Source: a virus
Length of the DNA stretch: 64,000 nucleotides
IMG/VR virus record: IMGVR_UViG_3300037262_000003
Span: 1-64,000 of that record
Direction: 5' to 3' (one strand)
Under the pieces are notes generated by a model. It saw nothing but the letters and a program-made list of their open reading frames with translations. It did not search any database and was not told where the DNA came from. Below are positions 6,092-12,265 of the stretch, piece by piece (positions within the stretch are counted from its first letter, which is position 1; every line of letters begins with the position of its first letter). A program made the position numbers and the translations under genes.

Positions 6092-6197
6092 TGGATACCT
6101 CCACGTTGTGTGCGTCTCGCGTCTGATACTCGTGAATGAGGTTACCGAAACGGTCCTCACTCACTGATTGCCCGCAGGCTGTGCAGTACATGTCCAT
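6084..6197 (-). CDS. 37-aa protein with one CxxC
   Basis: Begins MDMYCTACGQSVSED; a single CxxC knuckle may bind zinc as a dimer. AGGAGG precedes the ATG by four bases. It is the first gene after the promoter at 6214-6242 and overlaps the next gene by 8 bases. Confidence 0.65.
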   Translation of the reverse strand: MDMYCTACGQSVSEDRFGNLIHEYQTRDAHNVEVSNE

Positions 6198-6213
6198 GTT
6201 TCCTCCTGAGCAC

Positions 6214-6242
6214 AACCTACACCTAAGCGCCCGCCATGTCAA
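6214..6242 (-). promoter_or_regulatory. Promoter with -35 in a terminator loop
   Basis: TTGACA (6237-6242), 17-bp spacer, TAGGTT (6214-6219). The -35 lies in the loop of the 6227-6249 hairpin. Confidence 0.7.
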
Positions 6243-6249
6243 CGGGCGC
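6227..6249 (-). terminator. Terminator-like hairpin carrying a -35 box
   Basis: Stem GCGCCCG / CGGGCGC with a 9-nt loop that contains TTGACA, after the stop of the gene at 6261-6521. Confidence 0.6.
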
Positions 6250-6260
6250 AAAGGTCTGTG

Positions 6261-6521
6261 TCAGATCACAGAGAAAAGCGAGTCATTGGCACCCAGAACA
6301 CGGATGTCACACGGATGCCAGACCTCGGAGCCCCTGTAGTCCGTGCTCTGACCCATGCGCACAGCGTAGTTCCAAGCCGAGACCGATGTGCCTGTGATGA
6401 CCACCGTATCAAACCCTGATCCGTTTGTCATCTTGATCTCGTAGTCAGCAGAGACCTCAGCGATCACGTACTCGACGCGTCGGGCCTTGCGTCCCTGCTT
6501 GGTGTAGTTCTTGCGTCCCAT
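6261..6521 (-). CDS. Hypothetical protein with basic N-terminus
   Basis: 86 aa, beginning MGRKNYTKQGRKARRVEYV; a basic N-terminal tail is followed by a beta-rich body. GGAGG is seven bases upstream of the ATG. The preceding gene overlaps it by 58 nt. Confidence 0.72.
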   Translation of the reverse strand: MGRKNYTKQGRKARRVEYVIAEVSADYEIKMTNGSGFDTVVITGTSVSAWNYAVRMGQSTDYRGSEVWHPCDIRVLGANDSLFSVI

Positions 6522-6712
6522 TTACTTCCCTCCGCGTGCCTCGCCGTTACCGACGACCACACCTTATCTTCGGCTACCTCGACAGCCAAGCCGGGGTAGT
6601 GTTGCGCTATCTCACGAGCCAGGGCTAGTGCAGCATGGTATGTGTTACCACCCTTGCTGTCCTTGTCCTCGACCCTGACTCGTACCAAGTAAACACTAGG
6701 AACGTATGTGAT
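6464..6712 (-). CDS. Hypothetical protein with unusual start codon (ATC?)
   Basis: 82 aa if it starts at ATC (6710-6712), five bases after a perfect AGGAGG; the product would begin (M)TYVPSVYLVRVRVEDKD. The only ordinary in-frame start is a TTG at 6686-6688, which has no ribosome site. The body up to ~residue 60 looks like a real alpha/beta protein; the rest overlaps the next gene. Function unknown. Confidence 0.5.
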   Translation of the reverse strand: MTYVPSVYLVRVRVEDKDSKGGNTYHAALALAREIAQHYPGLAVEVAEDKVWSSVTARHAEGSKWDARTTPSRDARPDASST

Positions 6713-6721
6713 GTCAACCTC

Positions 6722-6940
6722 CTACAAGTCCTGTGCGCCCCAGCTAGGCAGGAACTTGGTCCTGTCTTCCGGGTCATCGAAGAGTCTTTCACCATCAAGC
6801 TCGTAGACCTCTACGGCTTCACAGTCACGGTCGCGTGGTTCACGATCGATACGTGACCAGGCGTCAGCAGGATCTAGGAAGATTCCTAGGGGCTGGTCGC
6901 CTTCCCACCGATTACCGATGGTTGCGAGATAGACCTTCAC
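6722..6940 (-). CDS. Hypothetical protein
   Basis: 72 aa, beginning (M)KVYLATIGNRWEGD. GTG start after AGGAGG with a 4-nt gap, overlapping the TGA of the preceding gene (GTGA). Resembles small phage proteins that modify input-type signals only in size; no domain was recognised. Confidence 0.7.
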   Translation of the reverse strand: MKVYLATIGNRWEGDQPLGIFLDPADAWSRIDREPRDRDCEAVEVYELDGERLFDDPEDRTKFLPSWGAQDL

Positions 6941-7125
6941 GAGTCCTCCTCGTAGTTCTCACTTAGGTGCCCGTTGTAGTATTTGCGTACGAGTGTCTTG
7001 TCGTGGAAGACCCAGACCTCTGTGTCCAGGTACTGCCCGACGCTTGCCCTCTTGGCTTCAAGGTACGCCATCTCTTTGTCAGAGTCAAGGAACTGCGCGC
7101 CGGTCTCAGCTACGCGGTACATCAC
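6937..7125 (-). CDS. Hypothetical protein
   Basis: 62 aa, MMYRVAETGAQFLDSDKEM, starting at GTG 7125 or ATG 7122 inside the stop of the preceding gene. Part of a four-gene coupled run (7439 to 6464). Function unknown. Confidence 0.68.
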   Translation of the reverse strand: MMYRVAETGAQFLDSDKEMAYLEAKRASVGQYLDTEVWVFHDKTLVRKYYNGHLSENYEEDS

Positions 7126-7439
7126 GAATCCAGGTAAAGCATGACCACGCAGGAATTTGCGGGTTCGCTGAACACATGGCCCAGCTTACTCGGTACCTTC
7201 ACGATTGGCAAGCGGGAACCAAACTCTGGTTCCCTCTCTTCATACGCGAATGAGCCTATCGTGCCGTAGTAAGCCCATTCGAACGGGCCACCTTCCCAGG
7301 CTATGCCCCAGTGTCCCCGGCCGTCGTAGTTCTCGATGGCCTTGGGTGCATTGTATCCTGCATCGATCCAATCTCCAAATCGGATCTTGATCAGCTCGAT
7401 GTAGAGTCTGGCGTCGTTCTCTGTGATTGTACTTCGCAT
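7122..7439 (-). CDS. Hypothetical protein
   Basis: 105 aa. A Trp/Gly/Tyr-rich centre (GHWGIAWEGGPFEWAYYG) suggests a compact beta fold. AGGAGG lies four bases before the ATG. First gene of the coupled run down to 6464. Confidence 0.72.
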   Translation of the reverse strand: MRSTITENDARLYIELIKIRFGDWIDAGYNAPKAIENYDGRGHWGIAWEGGPFEWAYYGTIGSFAYEEREPEFGSRLPIVKVPSKLGHVFSEPANSCVVMLYLDS

Positions 7440-7447
7440 GTTTCCTC

Positions 7448-7591
7448 CTAGGTCAACCCTAGACGACGCTTGTCGTTGTCGTCAAGTGGCCAGTTGAATG
7501 CGAACCTGAATTCCAAGTAAGCGATAGTGACACAGACCTTGCAGTAATTGACCTGGCCCGGCTCAACCGGACCCTTGCAGTTCGGGCGCAT
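7448..7591 (-). CDS. 47-aa Cys-containing protein
   Basis: Begins MRPNCKGPVEPGQ. The pattern Cys-x11-Cys-x2-Cys in the first 20 residues suggests metal binding. AGGAGG precedes the ATG; a strong hairpin (7608-7633) lies just upstream of the ribosome site. Confidence 0.65.
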   Translation of the reverse strand: MRPNCKGPVEPGQVNYCKVCVTIAYLEFRFAFNWPLDDNDKRRLGLT

Positions 7592-7607
7592 AATGCCTCC
7601 TATGTGA

Positions 7608-7633
7608 GTGTGGGGCGTATGACCGCCCCACAC
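7608..7633 (-). terminator. Strong intergenic hairpin
   Basis: A 10-bp perfect stem GTGTGGGGCG / CGCCCCACAC with a 6-nt loop, directly after the 96-aa gene. No U-tract follows; it ends close to the ribosome site of the 47-aa gene. Confidence 0.6.
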
Positions 7634-7641
7634 CCTGAACG

Positions 7642-7932
7642 CTACTTGCGCTTGACCGGAATGTCAAGAGGACGAGGCTCGAAGCCATTGTCCGTCATGA
7701 ACTTGTCCAGGTCGTTGTACGCCCGGATCTTACGGGCTCGCGTGTACGGAGCAGAGACATGCGTGATGCGCATCTCCACGAGAATCGGGATAATCGTCTT
7801 GGCGTTGACACGCCTTGAAGCGATCATGCCTGAGTTGCTGCGAAGCTCCAGACCCATAGCAGCGCGGAACTGAATCAACGCAGCGCCCGGAATCTGCGGG
7901 CCGTCGATTGCAAAGCCATTGCCTTCTGACAT
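7642..7932 (-). CDS. Hypothetical protein, possibly DNA-associated
   Basis: 96 aa, beginning MSEGNGFAIDGPQIPGAAL and ending in a basic tail (DIPVKRK). Start supported by AGGAGG six bases upstream. A weaker promoter (TTGACC, 16, TACGGT; 7951-7978) precedes it. Function unknown. Confidence 0.72.
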   Translation of the reverse strand: MSEGNGFAIDGPQIPGAALIQFRAAMGLELRSNSGMIASRRVNAKTIIPILVEMRITHVSAPYTRARKIRAYNDLDKFMTDNGFEPRPLDIPVKRK

Positions 7933-7967
7933 GTGAACCTCCTTGTTGACACCGTAGGATCGAATAC

Positions 7968-8126
7968 TCACAGGTCAAGCACGACCTTCTTGGCGGCGGT
8001 AAGAAGTGCAGCCGCATCAAGCACAGCCTCCTGACGCTTCTCAGGGTCGTCGCTGTTGAGATCATGGACTGATGCATCGAACAGTGAAACCCTCATGGTC
8101 AAGGCTTCCATTGGGTCCATTTCCAT
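7968..8126 (-). CDS. 52-aa helical protein
   Basis: Begins MEMDPMEALTMRVSLFDAS and continues with an Ala-rich amphipathic helix. The ATG overlaps the TAA of the gene upstream (TAATG), and GGAGG lies four bases before it. Function unknown. Confidence 0.65.
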   Translation of the reverse strand: MEMDPMEALTMRVSLFDASVHDLNSDDPEKRQEAVLDAAALLTAAKKVVLDL

Positions 8127-8317
8127 TATTCCTCCGATTCATATGCCAGGATTGACGCCCTGACACCCGCGTTGGGCTCACACCTAGCGTGGCCGTTCCA
8201 GAACTGCCAGCCCTCGGGGGAGTGGAGTACTACCCACTCTCGCTCCCCGAGAACCACAGTATACCTACGCCCGGCAGATGTCAACTCCACAGACTCAACC
8301 TGCCAGCGCGACGGCAT
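8126..8317 (-). CDS. Hypothetical protein
   Basis: 63 aa, beginning MPSRWQVESVELTSAGRRY; likely a small beta-sheet protein with one Cys. GGAGG five bases upstream of the ATG. It lies one base after the SWIM gene. Confidence 0.7.
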   Translation of the reverse strand: MPSRWQVESVELTSAGRRYTVVLGEREWVVLHSPEGWQFWNGHARCEPNAGVRASILAYESEE

Positions 8318-8318
8318 G

Positions 8319-8666
8319 TTACCTCCAGTTGACGCGAGTGTAGCTCAGGCGCTGGATGTGCTTGCAGTTCGTGCCGTCCAGAGACCTGCGGTGAACCCAG
8401 TCGGGGCAGGAGCAAGTCCATGTCCCGTCCTCGAACTCGACCACAGAGTACACCGTTAGGCGAGTATCCGAATCGACCTGGTAGATCTTGGTGATGCCGA
8501 TGTTATGACGCCCGAACTCAGCAATGTTGTTGCTCAGCTTGAGCAGGACATCGGCGTCATCTTCAACGTCGTCGTCCAGAAGATCGATCAGTGACCAGAG
8601 CTGTGCCAGTGTGAGCGTCTGCGGCTTGACGAACGTCACAGTCTTGGCATCGGTATCGAGAATCAT
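8319..8666 (-). CDS. SWIM zinc-finger protein
   Basis: 115 aa. The C-terminus holds a SWIM signature, Cys85-x-Cys87-x13-Cys101-x-His103, preceded by DGTWTCSCPDW. SWIM domains bind DNA or partner proteins and occur in recombination mediators and SWI2/SNF2 proteins. The N-terminal 80 residues are an acidic helix and beta strands without a known domain. GGAGG precedes the ATG. A partner for the phage SNF2-type helicase (36.4-38.0 kb) is possible but unproven. Confidence 0.8.
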   Translation of the reverse strand: MILDTDAKTVTFVKPQTLTLAQLWSLIDLLDDDVEDDADVLLKLSNNIAEFGRHNIGITKIYQVDSDTRLTVYSVVEFEDGTWTCSCPDWVHRRSLDGTNCKHIQRLSYTRVNWR

Positions 8667-8684
8667 TATGCCTCCAGTTCGTAT

Positions 8685-8873
8685 CTAATACCAGAACTGC
8701 CCGAATAGCAGTTCAGGCTGATTCCACCAGCGTTCCCGTGCCCGGTGTCTGTCAATCAGCTCACCGGGCAGGTCACGCAACCTCAGCTTCCTAGAGCTTA
8801 CACGGTGACCGCACAGAACGCAACGCGTCGTTCCGTTTATGACCGTCACATGCCTTCCGTGCGATTCACACAT
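8685..8873 (-). CDS. Zinc-ribbon-like small protein
   Basis: 62 aa. Cys2/His5 and Cys18-x2-Cys21-x-His23 form a likely zinc knuckle; the rest is Arg-rich (SSRKLRLRDLP...RHRARERWW). AGGAGG lies seven bases upstream of the ATG. Nucleic acid binding is likely; role unknown. Confidence 0.7.
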   Translation of the reverse strand: MCESHGRHVTVINGTTRCVLCGHRVSSRKLRLRDLPGELIDRHRARERWWNQPELLFGQFWY

Positions 8874-8903
8874 GTTAACCCTCCTGGGTTTATCGTCTTG
8901 ATA

Positions 8904-9626
8904 CTAGTTGATCGCAGCAGCCGAACGCTGCCCGACGTTGCCGTTGTTGTGAAGGTTAGCACGACGGGCCGCGTCCTGTCCAGCGTTGTAACCAGAAGCA
9001 GAATTGGTAGACCCGCCCTTATATGTGCGGGTTTTGCCGTACTGGTCGTTCATCTTGGCCTTGACCTCGACTGCCCTGTCCCTAAGGACAATATCAGTCC
9101 CGGCGGCCTTTGTCGAGACCGTCTCCGCATTGGCAGCCGTCAGTCGTTTCCCGACAACGTCGATGAAGCCGTTCCAGAACGATGTACGCCACGTCTTAGC
9201 GTGCTCGTAACTCGGAACGCGCTTCGAACGCGCCACACCCTGCTGGTACAGCGACGTGTAGAGGACATCCACAGCCATGAGGTTAGCCTCAAAGCCGAAA
9301 ACGTGCAACTCGTAGTAGTCGATGTTGTTCCGCCTGCCGCGAGTAGGCGACCGGGTCAGAACACAGTCACCACCGAATGCCCGAAGGATGACAGTGTAAA
9401 GGAACATGTGCTGACGCCCGTAGTTCTCATCGAACCTGATCTTCTTGTCACACGGGACCTCACTCACGTCCGCCTTGGCGGCTAGCAATGCTGCATCGAT
9501 GCTGTAACGAGCCATAAGCTCGGCAGCCTTAGCCGTCAGTGCATCAGCCTCTTCCTCAAACTCAGTGGCTTCTGCCTTAGCTAGTAGCCCGCGAACGCGC
9601 TCCAGCATCTTCTCTTTCTCGTCCAT
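8904..9626 (-). CDS. DUF2786 domain protein
   Basis: 240 aa from the ATG at 9624-9626 (MDEKEKMLERVRGLLAKAE), chosen for its ribosome site. Residues ~5-45 match the DUF2786 helical pattern (LLAKAEAT...EAxAxxxKAxELMxRY). The rest is a phage-type extension with an Arg/Lys-rich end. DUF2786 proteins are common in actinobacteria and their phages; their function is unknown. The promoter at 9653-9682 drives it. Confidence 0.82.
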   Translation of the reverse strand: MDEKEKMLERVRGLLAKAEATEFEEEADALTAKAAELMARYSIDAALLAAKADVSEVPCDKKIRFDENYGRQHMFLYTVILRAFGGDCVLTRSPTRGRRNNIDYYELHVFGFEANLMAVDVLYTSLYQQGVARSKRVPSYEHAKTWRTSFWNGFIDVVGKRLTAANAETVSTKAAGTDIVLRDRAVEVKAKMNDQYGKTRTYKGGSTNSASGYNAGQDAARRANLHNNGNVGQRSAAAIN

Positions 9627-9652
9627 TTGCCCTCCTAGGCTGGGGTGTTCTA

Positions 9653-9682
9653 CCATTAACATGGCGTGCCCTGGCATGTCAA
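9653..9682 (-). promoter_or_regulatory. Promoter of the DUF2786 gene
   Basis: TTGACA (9677-9682), 17-18-bp spacer, TTAATG or TAATGG (9653-9659). The -35 lies in the loop of the hairpin 9668-9689. Confidence 0.6.
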
Positions 9683-9689
9683 CCAGGGC
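9668..9689 (-). terminator. Hairpin carrying a -35 box
   Basis: Stem GCCCTGG / CCAGGGC around an 8-nt loop that contains most of TTGACA, after the gene at 9698-9850. Confidence 0.5.
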
Positions 9690-9697
9690 CACCATGA

Positions 9698-9850
9698 CTA
9701 GTCGAGAATCTTCTCACCGTGGACTACCTTATCGTAGATCATGCAGATGCCATCAAGGAGGGATACCTCCAGGACACACAGACCTGCGACAGACCCGACC
9801 GTGAAGCCATCGGAAATAACCTGCCCGATGACCTGTAGGGCTTCAATCAT
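9698..9850 (-). CDS. Small hydrophobic-patch protein
   Basis: 50 aa, beginning MIEALQVIGQVISDGFTVG; mildly hydrophobic, possibly membrane-associated. GGAGG lies five bases before the ATG. An 80-nt structured RNA segment precedes it. Confidence 0.62.
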   Translation of the reverse strand: MIEALQVIGQVISDGFTVGSVAGLCVLEVSLLDGICMIYDKVVHGEKILD

Positions 9851-9870
9851 TCTTACCTCCGTGAAGTTTA

Positions 9871-9950
9871 ACGCCCCGTGGCGCTCGAACCCATCCTTGC
9901 ACACCAGAGATGTGTCGCATTCTAAGGCGGGGAGCCAGGCCACGGGGCGT
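9871..9950 (-). ncRNA. Structured RNA segment between genes
   Basis: A perfect 12-bp stem, ACGCCCCGTGGC / GCCACGGGGCGT, closes a 56-nt multiloop with an inner ACAC/GTGT stem. The span between the inner ends is 76 nt and contains GGTTCGA, which recalls a tRNA, but the T arm does not pair. It may be a terminator, a leader of the 50-aa gene, or a decayed tRNA. Confidence 0.45.
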
Positions 9951-9959
9951 GCGGGAAAG

Positions 9960-10124
9960 CTAACTAGGGTAGGAATACTCTCTCTGCTGTCCCCAGCCCT
10001 CTCCTGAGGACCAGGCTAGAGCAAAAGCATCCCACAGAGTCTCTGTATGGTCAAGGCCCAAAATGCTGAGAAATTCCTCATAGCATTCGTCTTGAGCCTT
10101 ATCCATCTCTTCTTCGAATGTCAT
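9960..10124 (-). CDS. Small acidic protein
   Basis: 54 aa, beginning MTFEEEMDKAQDEC. ATGA overlap with the stop of the gene upstream; an in-frame ATG nine bases earlier is the alternative start. Function unknown. Confidence 0.62.
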   Translation of the reverse strand: MTFEEEMDKAQDECYEEFLSILGLDHTETLWDAFALAWSSGEGWGQQREYSYPS

Positions 10125-10360
10125 TCGTTCCATCCTGTCACATGGACGCACAGTTCCGCAAGCACAACCTTGGAAGCGTACGTACCATCCTTGTTGATGT
10201 TACCGCGTGTCGTGTTGTAGACCGGCTTGACTCGGATCTTGCCCGATTCCGGGTGAAGTTCCTCTATCATTCCGATCTGCATCGCTAGTCCCCCTCCGGG
10301 GCGCTGTGTAGGAAATGCGACGTGTTCACCTACGTGAACGAATGCGTTGATAACGTTCAT
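10121..10360 (-). CDS. Hypothetical protein, probable leaderless mRNA
   Basis: 79 aa, beginning MNVINAFVHVGEHVAF, a beta-barrel-like KOW/SH3-sized protein without clear family. The ATG at 10358-10360 follows the -10 TAGAGT by seven bases, so the mRNA likely has no leader. The frame extends upstream into the tRNA-like sequence, but without a ribosome site. Confidence 0.68.
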   Translation of the reverse strand: MNVINAFVHVGEHVAFPTQRPGGGLAMQIGMIEELHPESGKIRVKPVYNTTRGNINKDGTYASKVVLAELCVHVTGWNE

Positions 10361-10367
10361 GGGTTGA

Positions 10368-10396
10368 ACTCTACCGGTACAGGCAGCCATTGTCAA
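10368..10396 (-). promoter_or_regulatory. Promoter for the leaderless 79-aa gene
   Basis: TTGACA (10391-10396), 17-bp spacer, TAGAGT (10368-10373), eight bases past the 3' end of the tRNA-like gene. Confidence 0.7.
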
Positions 10397-10403
10397 CCCT
10401 TGA

Positions 10404-10519
10404 GCCGCTGGAGGGAGTTGAACCCCCGTACTCACATGCGGGTCCGGACTCCGCAAGGTGTTAACTCAGGTGGCCACCATCGTTTCACACGATTGAGCTA
10501 TTGCCAATGAATCAGCGGC
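10404..10519 (-). tRNA. tRNA-like gene with expanded D region, possible Arg(CCG)
   Basis: A perfect 7-bp acceptor GCCGCTG / CAGCGGC and a T arm GGGGG-TTCAACT-CCCTC. The anticodon stem TGCGG / CCGCA has a loop that can be read with U33 and anticodon CCG (Arg), though a 9-nt loop is equally possible. Between acceptor and anticodon stem are 57 nt instead of about 19, including a hairpin ATCGT-GTGAA-ACGAT and a palindrome GGTGGCCACC. This is either an insertion in the D loop or a non-canonical RNA. No CCA is encoded. Confidence 0.5.
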
Positions 10520-10638
10520 AGGGTAGGTCCACAGGGGGGAATGCACCCCGCACTAGTAATAGCGCACTATCCGACAAGAGACCGTCGCCTCATGGAATGC
10601 GTCTTCCTATTTCGTGCCCGCCTATGCTATGGACCAGT
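10520..10638 (-). other. Inter-tRNA segment with hairpins
   Basis: 119 nt with no gene. Short stems can form (CGAC/GTCG; ATAG/CTAT; GGGG/CCCC). It might be a spacer processed out of a common transcript or a decayed tRNA; no clear acceptor and T-arm pair was found. Confidence 0.35.
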
Positions 10639-10721
10639 GTTCGGGGCCGGACTTGAACCGGCATCTGACTTCTTGACCCTAAGGCACCGCGAAGTCGCTC
10701 TACTCGTTGAGCTACCCGATC
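10639..10721 (-). tRNA. tRNA-like gene with an 18-nt anticodon loop
   Basis: D arm GCTC-AACGAGTA-GAGC, variable loop CAGAT and T arm GCCGG-TTCAAGT-CCGGC are canonical; the acceptor GATCGGG / CCCGAAC has one A-A mismatch. The anticodon stem ACTTC / GAAGT (extendable to 6 bp) closes a loop of 18 nt rather than 7. The loop includes CTTAGGG, which by itself would be a good Leu(TAG) loop, but it is not stem-flanked. Identity cannot be assigned. Its own promoter is at 10730-10758. Confidence 0.6.
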
Positions 10722-10729
10722 GTGTTACC

Positions 10730-10758
10730 AGGATATACCGCCTGGCCCGGTTTGTCAA
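10730..10758 (-). promoter_or_regulatory. Promoter of the tRNA-like pair
   Basis: TTGACA (10753-10758), 17-bp spacer, TATCCT (10730-10735), eight bases before the tRNA-like 5' end. Confidence 0.65.
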
Positions 10759-10765
10759 TTCCGAA

Positions 10766-11482
10766 CTACTTCTTCTTGATGCCCACGACCGGAAGGGTAA
10801 CGATACCCGAAGTCGGGGCAGCGTTGGTGTTGTCCGACAGAATCGGCTTACTCACCAGGTGCAGCGGAGCATCGCTGTAGAACCAGTCCACAGGCCCGCC
10901 CAGCTCCACAAGCGCGTCGGCAGTAGTGAAGAAGAAGACACCCGCGTCCCCACCTTCCTCGCCACCGTACGTGCCGTCGTCACCCAGGCTGTTAACGACG
11001 TCAGAGCACTGGCCCTGCGTGTAACCCGCACCGGAACCCCCGCCGTCCACGAAACCGGTCACGCAGTTCGGGTCGTCCACGATGTCCTGACTCTCGGTGA
11101 GCTGCGACGTGACAGAACTGACCTTACCTAGGATCGTGTAGAAGGTCAAGAGCTGGCCCGTGGAAGCGAAGACGTAGACGTAACCTACCCGGTTCGGGTC
11201 GTTCAGCGTCAGGTCACGCTTGCCGTCGTTGACCATCTCGTCAGTCGGGCCGGTGTACTGGTCGAAGATCGACTTGTCGAACTGAGCGACCTGAGTGTTC
11301 GCAGCCAGATCACCAGTGGCGTTCGCGCCGTCCTTGAGAACAGCACCTTCTGAGATTGCAGCCGCGCCAGTAGGACTGGGAGAAGCGGATGAGACGTCAG
11401 TACCGCTGTTGCCACAGGCAGCCAGACCAGCCACAAGACCGGCGGTGACGATGACACCCGAGATACCCTTGAGCTTATTCAT
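10766..11482 (-). CDS. Phage-encoded lipoprotein
   Basis: 238 aa. Signal peptide with lipobox: basic start MNKLKG, hydrophobic stretch to ~residue 20, then LAACG (lipidated Cys about residue 22). The rest is an exported Ser/Thr/Gly-rich domain with two further Cys in the second half. It lies directly downstream of a gene for a single-span membrane protein. Phage lipoproteins often block superinfection or cell-surface receptors, so an exclusion role is a reasonable inference. Start chosen for GGAGG five bases upstream of the ATG. Confidence 0.8.
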   Translation of the reverse strand: MNKLKGISGVIVTAGLVAGLAACGNSGTDVSSASPSPTGAAAISEGAVLKDGANATGDLAANTQVAQFDKSIFDQYTGPTDEMVNDGKRDLTLNDPNRVGYVYVFASTGQLLTFYTILGKVSSVTSQLTESQDIVDDPNCVTGFVDGGGSGAGYTQGQCSDVVNSLGDDGTYGGEEGGDAGVFFFTTADALVELGGPVDWFYSDAPLHLVSKPILSDNTNAAPTSGIVTLPVVGIKKK

Positions 11483-11504
11483 ACATCCTCCTTGTTCTAA
11501 CGGC

Positions 11505-12026
11505 TTAGCCGTTGAGGTTACCCTTTTCACAGGCCAGGACAGAGACCTGCTTGGACAGATCGACGCCCTTGAACTCCGCGCCGGTCTTGACTTCGAGACT
11601 GTCGTTGTTGTACGTCGTAGCGTCCCGAGTGCAGGACTGCTGCGCAGCAGTAACAGAAGCCTCATCCTGCTGAAGGACGCTACCCAGGTTGCCCGAGGGG
11701 TCAGCAGCGATCTCAGCCGACGTGTACTGACCCTGGAACTGTACCAGAGTCTGCATGTTGGTGGCAACCGTCTCCAGGTCGGCCTGGTAGTTGCCGTACA
11801 GCGTGTAGTACTTGTTGTAGTTCTCGATCTGGGCTGCTGTGCCCGTGACTGAGAACTTGGCGTTGCCGTTGTCGATCTGCTGGGAAATCTCCTGCTGATG
11901 CTGGGCGTTGTGAGACGTGAGCGCCCACGCGCCCACGTAGATACCGAAGCAGACAGCCCCGATGATCACGACAGACAGGATAATAGCCCAGAGACGCTGG
12001 GAGATCCAGACGATACCGCTTACCAT
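11505..12026 (-). CDS. Membrane-anchored extracytoplasmic protein
   Basis: 173 aa. One transmembrane helix at ~12-36, followed by a ~135-aa polar, Gln/Asn/Thr-rich, coiled-coil-like domain with two Cys (~132 and ~167) that could form a disulfide outside the cell. Paired with the lipoprotein (22-nt gap, small hairpin AACGGC-TAA-GCCGTT between). Likely acts on the cell envelope, for example in superinfection exclusion; this is inference. Confidence 0.75.
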   Translation of the reverse strand: MVSGIVWISQRLWAIILSVVIIGAVCFGIYVGAWALTSHNAQHQQEISQQIDNGNAKFSVTGTAAQIENYNKYYTLYGNYQADLETVATNMQTLVQFQGQYTSAEIAADPSGNLGSVLQQDEASVTAAQQSCTRDATTYNNDSLEVKTGAEFKGVDLSKQVSVLACEKGNLNG

Positions 12027-12265
12027 TCAATTCCTCCTCGTAGTAGCGTCAACTTAGGACGCTCTGAGCTTACCCCATTGTCTACTTTGGTGTCAAGGTA
12101 GTCGGCACGGCGAATCTGGATGGCCTCTCCATCCTTGAGATCACCGTATGGCGGGAAAGCACTACGGAGCACGCGGTGAATATCCTCGTCTTTGACGATT
12201 TTAGACACCGCGTGCTCCGTGTCGGGATCTAGTGTGACTAGGTACGTCACCAGGTTCTCCCGCAT
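12020..12265 (-). CDS. Hypothetical protein
   Basis: 81 aa, beginning MRENLVTYLVTLDPDTEHAV. The N-terminus looks like a regulatory ferredoxin-like strand-helix unit. Start overlaps the end of the 62-aa gene; its own end carries the promoter (12067-12096) of the membrane protein gene. Confidence 0.68.
   Translation of the reverse strand: MRENLVTYLVTLDPDTEHAVSKIVKDEDIHRVLRSAFPPYGDLKDGEAIQIRRADYLDTKVDNGVSSERPKLTLLRGGIEW
12067..12096 (-). promoter_or_regulatory. Promoter of the membrane protein/lipoprotein unit
   Basis: TTGACA (12091-12096), 18-bp spacer, TAAGCT (12067-12072), within the coding end of the 81-aa gene. Confidence 0.6.

Noticed and set aside
8738-8772. TTGACA within a GCCCGGTG...CACCGGGC hairpin
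   Set aside because: It lies inside the coding sequence of the 62-aa zinc protein and has no acceptable -10 box.
8745-9485. Long open frame on the + strand
   Set aside because: It is antisense to the DUF2786 gene and its neighbour and has no ribosome site; open only because of base composition.
9871-9950. A canonical tRNA
   Set aside because: Length and GGTTCGA fit, but the T stem and D arm do not pair and position 18-19 is not GG.
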